Shown piece by piece: positions 25,330 through 33,121 of a DNA stretch of 42,137 nt. Positions within the stretch are counted from its first letter, which is position 1, and the number at the start of each line of letters is the position of its first letter. Where the stretch lies: positions 1-42,137 of the forward strand of contig JAQQAK010000197.1 of assembly GCA_028527945.1 (NCBI GenBank). Reading direction: 5' to 3'. The position numbers and the translations under genes were made by a program. The stretch is from Spirochaetaceae bacterium (lineage in GTDB: Bacteria > Spirochaetota > Spirochaetia > UBA9216). The notes under the pieces were generated by a model, which worked only from the letters and a program-made list of their open reading frames with translations, made no database searches and was not told the DNA's origin.

Positions 25330-26475
25330 GTGAAAAGACTATTAATATTGCTATCAATATTTTTTACCGCAAGCTTTGTCTTTGCGGGAGGGGCGCAGGA
25401 AACTCAGACTTCAAGCGCTTCAGTAAAAGTTCACTCAGACTCTAACTCTTCTGATAATCCAGATTGGTTAGTAGAAAATACTGAAGATCATATAATTGTT
25501 TTGGACAATAGGGGGAATGAAGTCACAATAAAAAAGCCTGTCAAGAAAATTATTTCGTTGGGAATGGGAGAACTATACTCTTGCGCGAGAGCCATTGACG
25601 CAAAGGAGCTTATTATCTCAGTAAATTCTTATGTCTCGAGAAATTTAGTTTTCTTCCCGGATTTTGCAAACCTTCCTGTAATATCTGATTCTCAGGATGG
25701 CGTTGATCAGGAAAAAATACTCGAAATGGATCCGGATGTCATATTCATGAAAAATGAATTTTATGGCCAGATCAATGATACTATTCGCGACTCATATCCG
25801 ACTGTTTATATTGCCTTCGATAAGCCGGAAGATATAGAGATGTTTGGCGCAATTGTTGGAAAGGAAGATGAAGCCGCGGAATATTTTGAATGGATGAACG
25901 GCTACCTGAATATGATTGACAGCAGGATTTCTCAGCTGGCTGAAGAAGATTATCAGGATGTATTTGTATTCTATGGAGGTGAATACGGAATGACTCCTCC
26001 TCCACCATATGGAACTTTTGGTAAGGCTAATCTCCGTAATGAGATTATCAGGCGTGCTGGTGGTATAAATATTGCCGAGAATCTTGACGGTGACTGGATT
26101 ACTGTAGATCCGGAATGGCTGATTGAAAAAGATCCTGAAATGATTGTTAGAGAGTTTTATATTACGACTTCTTCACCCGCAATGGGCTATAGCGTAAGCA
26201 ATCACTCAGATGCTGCAACCATGCTTCAAACATTAATTAAACAGCCTGCTATTGAGGCTACAACTGCTGTAAAAACAGGTAATGTTTCAATGATTTTTGG
26301 TGATATTTTTGAGGACTCCTGGTTTGTTGGAGTTGCCTACCTTGCAAAACTTTTCCATCCTGACCTTTTTGAGGATCTTGATCCTGTCAAAATGCATCAG
26401 GAATTCCTGAATCATTTTCAGGGACTCGATTATGATATGAATACTCAGGGAGTATTTGTTGAATCGTTAAAGTAG
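25330..26475 (+). CDS. Periplasmic binding protein, iron-siderophore/cobalamin type (TroA-like fold)
   Basis: A 381-residue protein starting with GTG (AAAGGAG site 8 bases upstream). The signal peptide ends 'FVFAGGAQE', with no lipobox Cys. The Peripla_BP_2 core is clear: 'KKIISLGMGELYSCARAIDAKELII', 'QEKILEMDPDVIFMKNEF', 'RRAGGINIAEN', 'VDPEWLIEKDPEMIV'. The family binds ferric siderophores, haem or cobalamin for a BtuCD/FhuBD-type importer. No permease or ATPase gene follows; a hairpin and a gene fragment lie downstream. The divergent AraC gene suggests metal-regulated expression, and the nearby late cobalamin cluster makes a corrinoid ligand possible. Which ligand it binds is open. Confidence 0.85.
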   Translation: MKRLLILLSIFFTASFVFAGGAQETQTSSASVKVHSDSNSSDNPDWLVENTEDHIIVLDNRGNEVTIKKPVKKIISLGMGELYSCARAIDAKELIISVNSYVSRNLVFFPDFANLPVISDSQDGVDQEKILEMDPDVIFMKNEFYGQINDTIRDSYPTVYIAFDKPEDIEMFGAIVGKEDEAAEYFEWMNGYLNMIDSRISQLAEEDYQDVFVFYGGEYGMTPPPPYGTFGKANLRNEIIRRAGGINIAENLDGDWITVDPEWLIEKDPEMIVREFYITTSSPAMGYSVSNHSDAATMLQTLIKQPAIEATTAVKTGNVSMIFGDIFEDSWFVGVAYLAKLFHPDLFEDLDPVKMHQEFLNHFQGLDYDMNTQGVFVESLK

Positions 26476-26492
26476 ACAAGTCTGATATTATT

Positions 26493-26528
26493 CACAGCCC
26501 CGCAAAAAATCTTTTATGCTGGGTTGTG
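26493..26528 (+). terminator. Stem-loop after the binding protein gene
   Basis: CACAGCCC (26493-26500) pairs with GGGTTGTG (26521-26528) with one G-T wobble, and GCA/TGC inside the loop extends the stem. No T-run follows, so it is either a weak terminator or an mRNA-stabilising hairpin. Confidence 0.4.
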
Positions 26529-26686
26529 ATATTATAACTCCGCCGATTTAAATTTCATAAATATTCAAAACTCTCAATCTTGCTACACTCATTGGTTGTT
26601 CTAATTACAGAAAAAAATATTTTGATGAAATTTATATCTGTTTTTTTGGTAGGCGATTAAGGGTTGTTGATTCTCCTTCATGAGGT

Positions 26687-26977
26687 ATGTTTCAGTTCAC
26701 ACAACAAATCAAGGCCTTGCAGAACTCTATTGGCAAGATTGGGTTTCCAAATATGTACAAGAGTGATTTTCTTGAAATCCTCTGGCTTTTAAAGCGTGAG
26801 GTGATCCATGACAGACGAATAAACCGCGCCCTTGAGTTACTTCAAAGCAGGCGGCTTCCTGATGGCACATGGAAGATTGAACGAAGACAGGGCAAACTGA
26901 TTGTTCCGTTTTCTCCCCAAAAGTATGCTAATGTCTTAGTAACAGGCAGGGGGCTGGAGGTTCTGGGAGTGTTATAA
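26687..26977 (+). pseudogene. C-terminal fragment of a cyclase-repeat (prenyltransferase-like) protein
   Basis: The 96-residue frame ends in a natural stop. It carries 'GFPNMYKSDFLEILWLLKR', 'INRALELLQSRRLPDGTWKIE' and 'YANVLVTGRGLEVL', which look like the last repeats of the squalene-cyclase/prenyltransferase-repeat proteins found in many bacteria, normally about 300 residues long. An in-frame TGA lies two codons before the ATG, and bases 26529-26686 show no matching upstream part. A short run in another frame (26680 onward) reads 'YVSVHTTNQGLAELYWQDW' before a stop and may be further debris. Most likely a remnant; a small expressed protein cannot be excluded. Confidence 0.55.
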
Positions 26978-26997
26978 AATAACACCTCCAAGTGGGG

Positions 26998-27027
26998 AAA
27001 AATCTCCGGATTACTCAGGGGATTTTT
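26998..27027. terminator. Bidirectional terminator between converging genes
   Basis: AAAAATCTCC (26998-27007) and GGGGATTTTT (27018-27027) form a 10-bp stem with one G-T wobble and a 10-base loop. The A and T ends give a T-tract on either strand, so it should end both the plus-strand fragment transcript and the minus-strand cob operon. Confidence 0.75.
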
Positions 27028-27036
27028 ATCAAGTTT

Positions 27037-28059
27037 TTAGTAGTTATCTTCTTCCGCGATGCTTTCTGAGACATTTGCTGATTCAAATGATGCCATCTCC
27101 TGAGCTATTCGAACTCCAAGCTCAATCATAAATCCGCCAATTACAGCTCCTGTTCCTTCGCCAAGTCTCATGTCGAGATCCGCTATTGGCTTAAGCCCCA
27201 TCTTTTTAAGGATTATGTCATGTCCCTTCACCTTTGAGCGGTGTCCAGCAAAGAGGAAGTCTGTAACACTGTTATCAATCAGCCAGGCCATATAGGTTCC
27301 GGCAGTTACGGGAAAGCCGTCTATTATGCAGCCTATCCCTTTTTCTCTGAGTCCAAGAATGAAACCTGCCATCGTACATTGTTCAAAACCGCCAACCTTG
27401 CGCATTACATCCATTGGATCAGAAAAAGGAGAGTGCCTTTTTACAGAATCCTTTATTACTCGTTTTTTTGTTAAAAGCATATCATCGGTAATACCTGTTC
27501 CCTTATCAACGATGGAATCAAAATCAAGTCCTCCGGCAATGACCATTGCCGCAGCTGTTGTTGTGTTACTTATGCCAAGATCCCCTAACGCTACAAGCTG
27601 GTAGCCATCATTGTATGCCTGTTCTGCGAGTTTTTTTCCATTCTCGATACATTTTTCAAGTTGACTCTGGCTCATAGCCTCTTCTTTCAGAAAATTGTTT
27701 GTTCCATTTCCGGCTCTGCATTTGATTACAGTTTCAGAATTGGTGTCTACAGCTATTCCTGTATCGACGTTGAAAACATCAAAACCACAGTGCTTTGCAA
27801 GTACATTTATGCCAGCTCCACCATTTATAAGGTTACGCAGCATTTGCTCTGTCACTTCCTGCGGATACATTGATACTCCTTCCGCATTTATACCGTGATC
27901 TCCGGCAAAAACATAGCATGCCTTTTTTTCAAGGCGGGGAGGGGCCTTGCCCTGAATTTCCGCAAGTTTCAGGCTAAGTTCCTCAAGCCTGCCAAGGCTC
28001 CCTATAGGTTTTGTAAGGTTATCCAGATGTTGCTGCATTTTCTCTTTAATTGAATCCAT
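27037..28059 (-). CDS. cobT: CobT, nicotinate-nucleotide:dimethylbenzimidazole phosphoribosyltransferase
   Basis: A 340-residue CobT. It has the N-terminal 'LDNLTKPIGSLGRLEELS', 'VFAGDHGINAEGVSMYPQEVT', 'GDLGISNTTTAAAM' and the catalytic Glu region 'MRLGEGTGAVIGGFMIE'. It makes alpha-ribazole phosphate from the lower-ligand base and nicotinate mononucleotide. It overlaps cobC by 14 bp and is the last gene of the cob operon. A GGGAG site precedes the ATG. A short acidic tail (SIAEEDNY) follows the conserved domain. Confidence 0.96.
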   Translation of the reverse strand: MDSIKEKMQQHLDNLTKPIGSLGRLEELSLKLAEIQGKAPPRLEKKACYVFAGDHGINAEGVSMYPQEVTEQMLRNLINGGAGINVLAKHCGFDVFNVDTGIAVDTNSETVIKCRAGNGTNNFLKEEAMSQSQLEKCIENGKKLAEQAYNDGYQLVALGDLGISNTTTAAAMVIAGGLDFDSIVDKGTGITDDMLLTKKRVIKDSVKRHSPFSDPMDVMRKVGGFEQCTMAGFILGLREKGIGCIIDGFPVTAGTYMAWLIDNSVTDFLFAGHRSKVKGHDIILKKMGLKPIADLDMRLGEGTGAVIGGFMIELGVRIAQEMASFESANVSESIAEEDNY

Positions 28060-28660
28060 GTTCTGCTCCCTTGATGTTGATTCCTTTTATCAGTACTTCT
28101 TGATCATCAAAAATATTTATACGGCAAAAACTACCCTTGTCTATTTGAAAGAGCCAGTGCCCTTCTATTCCAGTTTTTGAAAGCTGTGAAAGAATACACC
28201 TGATTGGCCCTCCGTGAGAAACTATCAAATAGCGGCCGTCTTTTCCATTACAAACAATGTTTTTCATAAACACCTCAATTCGCTTATTCAGCTGTGCAAG
28301 ACTTTCTCCTTCCGGCGGTTTATAGCTTTCTGGAGCAGAATACCATAGTGTTAAACGCTCCTTGTCAGTTTTGTTTATTTCATCATATGTCTTACCTTCC
28401 CATTCACCAAAATTAAGTTCTTTGAGATCTTCACATATGATGGGTTTTGGAGTTTCCTCCATTTTTAGAAATGGCTCAATACTTTGTAAACAGCGAAGCA
28501 TTGGACTTGTGAATATAAAATCTGGTTTAAAATCTCTTAGGGCTGAAACAAGCTGTTCTGCCTCTTTTTTTCCCGAGCTGGACAGTGGGACATCACTGCC
28601 TCCTCCAATGTATCCTTTTTTATCGTGTTCACCATGTCTTAGTAAGAGTAGATCCTTCAT
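28046..28660 (-). CDS. cobC: CobC-like alpha-ribazole phosphatase (histidine phosphatase family)
   Basis: A 204-residue histidine phosphatase with the catalytic R-H-G-E at residues 8-11, 'GGGSDVPLSSSGKKEAEQL', 'CLQSIEPFL', 'ELNFGEWEGKTYDEI' and the second His in 'LIVSHGGPIRCIL'. Its position between cobS and cobT supports a role in removing the phosphate from alpha-ribazole phosphate or adenosylcobalamin 5'-phosphate. A general phosphoglycerate-mutase-like phosphatase is the alternative from sequence alone. Confidence 0.88.
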   Translation of the reverse strand: MKDLLLLRHGEHDKKGYIGGGSDVPLSSSGKKEAEQLVSALRDFKPDFIFTSPMLRCLQSIEPFLKMEETPKPIICEDLKELNFGEWEGKTYDEINKTDKERLTLWYSAPESYKPPEGESLAQLNKRIEVFMKNIVCNGKDGRYLIVSHGGPIRCILSQLSKTGIEGHWLFQIDKGSFCRINIFDDQEVLIKGINIKGAEHGFN

Positions 28661-28666
28661 TGTTGT

Positions 28667-29407
28667 CTATAATATTACCATAATGCAGAGATAGGCTATC
28701 ATTAAGAATAATTCACTTAATTCAATAACTGCTCCGTATACATCTCCGGTAAGGCCGCCAAGTTTTTTTGATATAACACCAGAGAATAATAAGGCCAGCA
28801 GGCTTGAAATTGCTCCGGCTAATACAGCGTTGAGTCCAAGTAAAAGATAGGCTGCGGCAAAGCTGAATATTCCACCTGCTAAAGGCTGATACCAACCGCA
28901 GTATTTTTTGAAAAAACTGCCAAGGCCGTCTTTTCGCGCGGACGGAAATATTAAAATAGAAAGAAGCACATTCCATCTGGCAAACATTGGAATAATCAGA
29001 AAAATCAACCAGGCATTTGCTTGTATTAGATCAAGCGATAGTCTCCATTTCAGAAACAGATGAAGAATAAGGCTTATAACACCAAAGGCGCCTATCCGGC
29101 TGTCTTTCATAATTTCAAGTGTCTGTTCTCTGTTGCGGCCTCCACCAAGTCCGTCTACAAGGTCTGAAAGTCCGTCAAGGTGCAGTCCTCCGGTGAGCAA
29201 AGCCCAGAATGATATTAGAAAGACTGCTGTCGTCGCTGGATTAAAGACAAGACCTACTATTTTCAGGATTAGAAATAGAAGTCCGCCTATTATCAACCCC
29301 ACTAGCGGATAGAATATCGTTGAGCCAGCAACCTTCTTCATGTCCTCATCTGCTTTGTATGGAATAGGTATGATTGTTAAAAATCTTATTGCGTATAATA
29401 GTTTCAT
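28667..29407 (-). CDS. cobS: CobS, adenosylcobinamide-GDP ribazoletransferase
   Basis: A 246-residue polytopic membrane protein. The diagnostic CobS motif 'GGLHLDGLSDLVDGLGGG' is followed by 'LEIMKDSRIGAFGVISLI', and the N-terminus has the usual 'AIRFLTIIPIP'. It joins adenosylcobinamide-GDP to alpha-ribazole at the membrane. Its ATG overlaps the cobU stop as ATGA. No change in key residues is visible. Confidence 0.95.
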   Translation of the reverse strand: MKLLYAIRFLTIIPIPYKADEDMKKVAGSTIFYPLVGLIIGGLLFLILKIVGLVFNPATTAVFLISFWALLTGGLHLDGLSDLVDGLGGGRNREQTLEIMKDSRIGAFGVISLILHLFLKWRLSLDLIQANAWLIFLIIPMFARWNVLLSILIFPSARKDGLGSFFKKYCGWYQPLAGGIFSFAAAYLLLGLNAVLAGAISSLLALLFSGVISKKLGGLTGDVYGAVIELSELFLMIAYLCIMVIL

Positions 29408-29955
29408 TTTAGCCTCTGCGGAATACCGGCTGTAAGTAGATATACTTCATCAGCTTCTCTTGCAAGCATCTGGTGGTTTATTCCTGCTATATCCTGAAAG
29501 AGTCCGCCAAGGGCAGTCGGGGCAATCAGCCCCACCTCAACATGATTTGAAATGATAAAGAGTGTGGAGTTCACGCCTTTTGCTGCTGAAATGACGGCGT
29601 TGGTTTCTCTGCTAACCGCATCCATGGCAGCGATCCTTTCCGGATTTTCTCCAAGTTCCATTATTATATTTGTAGCGAGCATTGTGAAACAGTCTAGGAT
29701 TGCAGCTGCTTTGTTCATTGCGGCTTTTGTGAGTATTTCTGAAACATTAAGAGGCTCCTCCCATGTTTCCCATTTGTTGGGTCTTGATTCTTTATGCCTT
29801 TTAATCCTGTCCTTCATTCCCTGATCAAGCGCTCTTGCTGTCGCAATATAGGAGATATTTTTACCAGTGAGTCTTGCCAGCTTTGAGGCTTCATTTTGAG
29901 CAAAGCTTGTTTTGCCGCTCTTTGTTCCCCCCAGAACAAGTATTATTTTTCCCAT
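29404..29955 (-). CDS. cobU: CobU, adenosylcobinamide kinase/guanylyltransferase
   Basis: A 183-residue CobU with P-loop 'GGTKSGKTSFA' near the N-terminus (usually GGARSGKS), 'SYIATARALDQGMKDRIKRHKESRP' and 'WETWEEPLNV'. It phosphorylates adenosylcobinamide and adds GMP. It overlaps cobD by 13 bp and cobS by 4 bp, a tight arrangement that supports the assignment. Confidence 0.95.
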   Translation of the reverse strand: MGKIILVLGGTKSGKTSFAQNEASKLARLTGKNISYIATARALDQGMKDRIKRHKESRPNKWETWEEPLNVSEILTKAAMNKAAAILDCFTMLATNIIMELGENPERIAAMDAVSRETNAVISAAKGVNSTLFIISNHVEVGLIAPTALGGLFQDIAGINHQMLAREADEVYLLTAGIPQRLK

Positions 29956-31025
29956 AAACTCTCCCTTGACAGCTCTTTCAGAAGAGCATGATTATTTTTC
30001 CGTGTTGAAACGCCAATTCTAAGATATCCAGGAAGCCCGAAAGAGTCGCAGTCTCTCACCAGTATTTTCGTCTTCCAAAGTATTTTGCGAAAGTGTCTAG
30101 GATTAATTCCTCCATGCGTTTCATCGTTCACAAGAATAAAATTGGCAGATGACGGAAAAACCTTGTAGCCAAGATCGGTAAGTCTTTTTGACAAATTCAG
30201 TTTTTCTTTACGAATCTTTTCCCACTGCCTTTCATATCTTTGTATGTTTTCAAGAGCGGCCTTCCCCGCAGCGATAGCTGTACTGTTCAGACTCCATGGC
30301 GGTTGTATTTTCTTGAGCTCATTTATAATTCTGACAGAGCCTGTAAGATAGCCAAGCCTTAGGCCGGGAATGGAGAAATCCTTTGTCATTGAGTGCAGAC
30401 ATATAAGACTATTGCCTGAGAAACTGAAACGTTCTTTTTGGGGTACAAAGTTCATATATGCTTGATCCACAACCAGAATGCTTCCACTTTTTTCGCAGGC
30501 ATCATGAATGAGCTTCGTGCTCTCTTTATTCAAAAGTGTTCCTGTTGGATTATTAGGATTACAGATCCAAATTATTGAGTAAGGTTTCTGAATAATGGTT
30601 TTTTGTAATTTTTCAATATCAGGGCAGAAATTGCTTTTAGCACTAGAGTTTAACCGGATAATTTCCATTCCGGCCGCTTTGGAGCCTTTTTCATATTCAC
30701 TGTATGTCGGTCCTATTATAATGGATTTTTTATAATGGCTTGAAAGGGTTTGGCAGAGTAGAAATATTCCTTGGCTTATACCGTTAACGGCTAATATCTG
30801 ATTAATATTTTTATCTTGATGTCTGGCAATTTCTGATACAAGAAGTCCTGCTTTGCTGTCTGGATAGCGGCTGTAGTCTGCTTTTTTTATTGCCAATTTT
30901 ACCTCCCTCGGTAAGGGGTAGGGGTTAACACATACAGAGAAGTCTTTTACAGAATTAATATCTATGCCGCTTTTAGCCAAGGCCTCATAATCAAGGCCTC
31001 CATGCAGTTGTTTATACGAAGGCAT
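29943..31025 (-). CDS. cobD: CobD, threonine-phosphate decarboxylase (PLP enzyme)
   Basis: A 360-residue class I/II aminotransferase-fold protein: 'HGGLDYEALAKSGI', 'FSVCVNPYPLP', 'WICNPNNPTG' and the PLP lysine in 'SMTKDFSIPGLRLGYL'. Similar to histidinol-phosphate aminotransferase, but its place between cbiB and cobU, with overlaps on both sides, supports threonine-phosphate decarboxylase, which makes the (R)-1-aminopropan-2-ol phosphate used by CbiB. Confidence 0.93.
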   Translation of the reverse strand: MPSYKQLHGGLDYEALAKSGIDINSVKDFSVCVNPYPLPREVKLAIKKADYSRYPDSKAGLLVSEIARHQDKNINQILAVNGISQGIFLLCQTLSSHYKKSIIIGPTYSEYEKGSKAAGMEIIRLNSSAKSNFCPDIEKLQKTIIQKPYSIIWICNPNNPTGTLLNKESTKLIHDACEKSGSILVVDQAYMNFVPQKERFSFSGNSLICLHSMTKDFSIPGLRLGYLTGSVRIINELKKIQPPWSLNSTAIAAGKAALENIQRYERQWEKIRKEKLNLSKRLTDLGYKVFPSSANFILVNDETHGGINPRHFRKILWKTKILVRDCDSFGLPGYLRIGVSTRKNNHALLKELSRESLWEK

Positions 31026-31932
31026 GAAGTAGGCCTCCTATAAGGATAATTAGTACAATAATTATAATGGCAGCTGCCCGTGATTTTCTCACGCATAGCC
31101 TAATATCTTTTTCTGATGGAAGTCTTCCGTCTGTGTTAAGGATATAATAATCAACCTTCTCAAGACGTACATCAAGAACAGCCGCCATAGCGGACATGCT
31201 CCAACCAGAATTTGGGCTTGGTGTAGCTTTTTGCCATTTTCTTGTATTGTTCATCACCCTGAAAATATTTCCTGAGGGAAGTGCTGTCAGTATTATGGCA
31301 AGAGCTGTCAATCTTGCGGGAACAAAATTTAGAACATCATCCAGACGGGCGGCGAACTTTCCTCCCCACTCATAATCATCTTTTCTGTAACCAATCATAG
31401 CATCGCATGTATTTATGTATCGGTATCCCCATGCTGACGGCAGACCCATAAGGGTGTAATAGAGCAAGGGGGAAGTCAAGCTATCTGTGAGATTTTCTGA
31501 TACAGACCCAATTACCGCCGCGGAGATTTTCTCTTCATCCAGCTCTTCTGTCGGGCGGCTTACCAGATGGAAGGATGTAAGTCTGCGTGCTTCTTTAATA
31601 TTACCTTCTTCAAGGCTTTTCTCAATAAGTTTCGCGGCTCTAAATAGATTTTTTAGCGAGAATGATATCTTCAAAAGCATGGCCTGAACAATGGTATAAA
31701 CAATAAACGGAAGAAGTCTTGTCAAAAGAAGCGGAATTGAAAATATAATCATCCCTGAAAGACTTATGAAAATGCCGTAAAAAAAGAGTTTTGACGCTCC
31801 GGTTTTTGGTCGCTTTCCCCATAGTTTTTTAATGTAACTCCCCATCCATACAACAGTGTGAAGCTTGTTAGGCGGATCGCCAAAGACAAGATCCATAATA
31901 AGAGCCAGGACTATTATCATGCCGCATATCAT
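31012..31932 (-). CDS. cbiB: CbiB, adenosylcobinamide-phosphate synthase
   Basis: A 306-residue membrane protein with the CbiB start 'DLVFGDPPNKLHTVVWMGSYI', the central 'VSRPTEELDEEKISAAVIGSVSENL' and 'NTCDAMIGYRKDDYEWGGKFAARLDDVLNFVPAR'. It attaches the aminopropanol arm to adenosylcobyric acid. As the first enzyme of this operon it sets the entry point at cobyric acid or cobinamide; no corrin-ring genes are in the window. Its ATG shares ATGA with the stop of a possible small upstream reading frame. Confidence 0.95.
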   Translation of the reverse strand: MICGMIIVLALIMDLVFGDPPNKLHTVVWMGSYIKKLWGKRPKTGASKLFFYGIFISLSGMIIFSIPLLLTRLLPFIVYTIVQAMLLKISFSLKNLFRAAKLIEKSLEEGNIKEARRLTSFHLVSRPTEELDEEKISAAVIGSVSENLTDSLTSPLLYYTLMGLPSAWGYRYINTCDAMIGYRKDDYEWGGKFAARLDDVLNFVPARLTALAIILTALPSGNIFRVMNNTRKWQKATPSPNSGWSMSAMAAVLDVRLEKVDYYILNTDGRLPSEKDIRLCVRKSRAAAIIIIVLIILIGGLLHAFV

Positions 31933-32075
31933 AGGCCAATAATCCTGTTTGAGAGTCTCATGTTTATGTTCTCTTCAACCGTGTTAACCAAAAGAGAGAG
32001 TTTTTCCTCTGTCTTTTCGTTGAGGCTTTTTCTAAATTTTGTATGAATCTCTTTAATTACTAATGTTTGTGACAC
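31929..32075 (-). CDS. Possible 48-aa small protein upstream of cbiB
   Basis: A GTG-initiated frame of 48 codons ending in TGA that overlaps the cbiB ATG as ATGA, the same junction type used within the operon. The predicted peptide is charged and probably helical ('VIKEIHTKFRKSLNEKTEEK', 'VEENINMRLSNRI'). There is an upstream in-frame stop and no clear ribosome site. It may be a translated leader or chance; no family recognised. Confidence 0.35.
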   Translation of the reverse strand: MSQTLVIKEIHTKFRKSLNEKTEEKLSLLVNTVEENINMRLSNRIIGL

Positions 32076-32186
32076 TGTATAAGATTATAATTCAATAGCA
32101 TTTTGCTCAATTATATCTCTGTAAAAAATATGATTTCTTGAAACAAAATGCTTTGAGAAGTTATAATCACACAACAAGAGGGAGTA
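32076..32186. promoter_or_regulatory. Divergent promoter region between the cob operon and the Cys-rich gene
   Basis: AT-rich, with a 9-bp inverted repeat AGCATTTTG (32097-32105) / CAAAATGCT (32144-32152), 38 bp apart. On the minus strand TTGAGC and TATAAT are spaced only 15 bp. No cobalamin-riboswitch B12 box was found, although this is where one would be expected. Confidence 0.4.
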
Positions 32187-32435
32187 ATGAAAAATAACTA
32201 CAGATTTTTTGCGAACATAGATTGTGAATATTACCCCTGTCACAAGGGAATAGAGGAGCTTAACTGTCTTTTTTGTTACTGCCCACTTTATCCATTTATG
32301 GATTGCGGTGGGAATTACAGCCTGACTAAAGAGGGAATAAAGGATTGTTCCAACTGCATAAAACCTCATATTCCTGAAAACTACGATCTTATTATGAATG
32401 AATTGAGAAAAAGGTTGAGCAGAAAGGCTCAATGA
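32187..32435 (+). CDS. Cysteine-rich small domain protein
   Basis: An 82-residue protein with nine Cys in the pattern of the bacterial/archaeal 'cysteine-rich small domain' family: 'CEYYPCHKG', 'LNCLFCYCPLY', 'DCGGNY', 'KDCSNCIKPH'. A GAGGGAG site precedes the ATG. The Cys and His should bind metal, zinc or an iron-sulfur cluster. The family is often encoded near corrinoid genes, and here it is divergent from the cob operon. Biochemical function is unknown. Confidence 0.8.
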   Translation: MKNNYRFFANIDCEYYPCHKGIEELNCLFCYCPLYPFMDCGGNYSLTKEGIKDCSNCIKPHIPENYDLIMNELRKRLSRKAQ

Positions 32436-32470
32436 AATACCTTTCCTAAGAAAATTATCTAAAACAATAA

Positions 32471-32500
32471 TTGACTAGTCAGTCACCCTTAATGTATATT
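32471..32500 (+). promoter_or_regulatory. TetR gene promoter with overlapping operator
   Basis: -35 TTGACT (32471-32476) and -10 TATATT (32495-32500) with an 18-bp spacer. The dyad TGACTAGTCA plus a further GTCA (32472-32485) covers the -35 box, as expected for TetR autorepression. Transcription would begin about 4 bases before the tetR ATG. Confidence 0.65.
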
Positions 32501-32510
32501 CTAAGTATAA

Positions 32511-33074
32511 ATGAGCGATAAAATAGAACTGATACAGAACAGTGCTTTCAGACTCTTTACCATCCGGGGATTTCACAACACACCAACAAGCCTTATTGCA
32601 AAGGAGGCTGGTGTTGCTAATGGTACCTTGTTTAATTATTTCAAGACCAAGGATGTATTGATTAATCATTTGTATCTTACATGTAAAAGTTCACTTATCG
32701 CAGCAATTCAGAAAGATTCAGATCCTGAAAAGGATATAAAAGAGCAGATGCGTGTTATATGGGAAAACTGCATAGGCTGGGCAGAAGAATACCCTGAGCA
32801 ATATCAATTCTTTAAACAATATAGTAATTCTCCTTTTATTCAGAATGAAACAAAAGAGGAGGGACGGCAGAAATTTACCCCCTTTATGCTCCTTCTTGAA
32901 AAGGGAGTCAGTGATGGCGTATTAAAAAAAATGTCTGCAGAGTTTATATCGGCTGTTATGATAGGAATTGCTTCTGCAACAATTGAATGTTTAAAGAGTA
33001 ATTTAGAAGCAAAAGATAATCAAAGCTTTATAGAAGACGCCTTTTTAATGTTATGGGACAGTATAAAGGCATAA
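32511..33074 (+). CDS. TetR-family transcriptional regulator
   Basis: A 187-residue TetR protein with an N-terminal HTH 'TPTSLIAKEAGVANGTLFNYFKTKDVLINHLY' and an all-helical ligand domain. No ribosome site precedes the ATG, and the predicted transcription start is only a few bases away, so translation may be leaderless. Matching TGACT-type dyads lie before this gene and between it and the following reductase gene, indicating that it controls both. The ligand is unknown. Confidence 0.9.
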   Translation: MSDKIELIQNSAFRLFTIRGFHNTPTSLIAKEAGVANGTLFNYFKTKDVLINHLYLTCKSSLIAAIQKDSDPEKDIKEQMRVIWENCIGWAEEYPEQYQFFKQYSNSPFIQNETKEEGRQKFTPFMLLLEKGVSDGVLKKMSAEFISAVMIGIASATIECLKSNLEAKDNQSFIEDAFLMLWDSIKA

Positions 33075-33089
33075 TTTTTAAAAACAAGA

Positions 33090-33107
33090 TGACTGACCAG
33101 GCAGTCA
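33090..33107 (+). promoter_or_regulatory. Second TetR-type operator, before the reductase gene
   Basis: TGACTGACCAGGCAGTCA is a near-perfect 18-bp dyad sharing the TGACT/AGTCA half-sites with the operator before tetR. It lies 14 bp upstream of the reductase start codon and just ahead of its GAGGAG ribosome site. Confidence 0.65.
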
Positions 33108-33121
33108 TTGAGGAGAAAAAA

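Noticed and set aside
31933..32186. Cobalamin riboswitch before cbiB
   Set aside because: No B12 box (GCCACTG-like) or related core was found on the minus strand.
33053..33121. Upstream ATG for the aldo/keto reductase
   Set aside because: It would translate through the operator dyad and lies inside tetR. The ATG at 33122 has a GAGGAG site and a family-like N-terminus.
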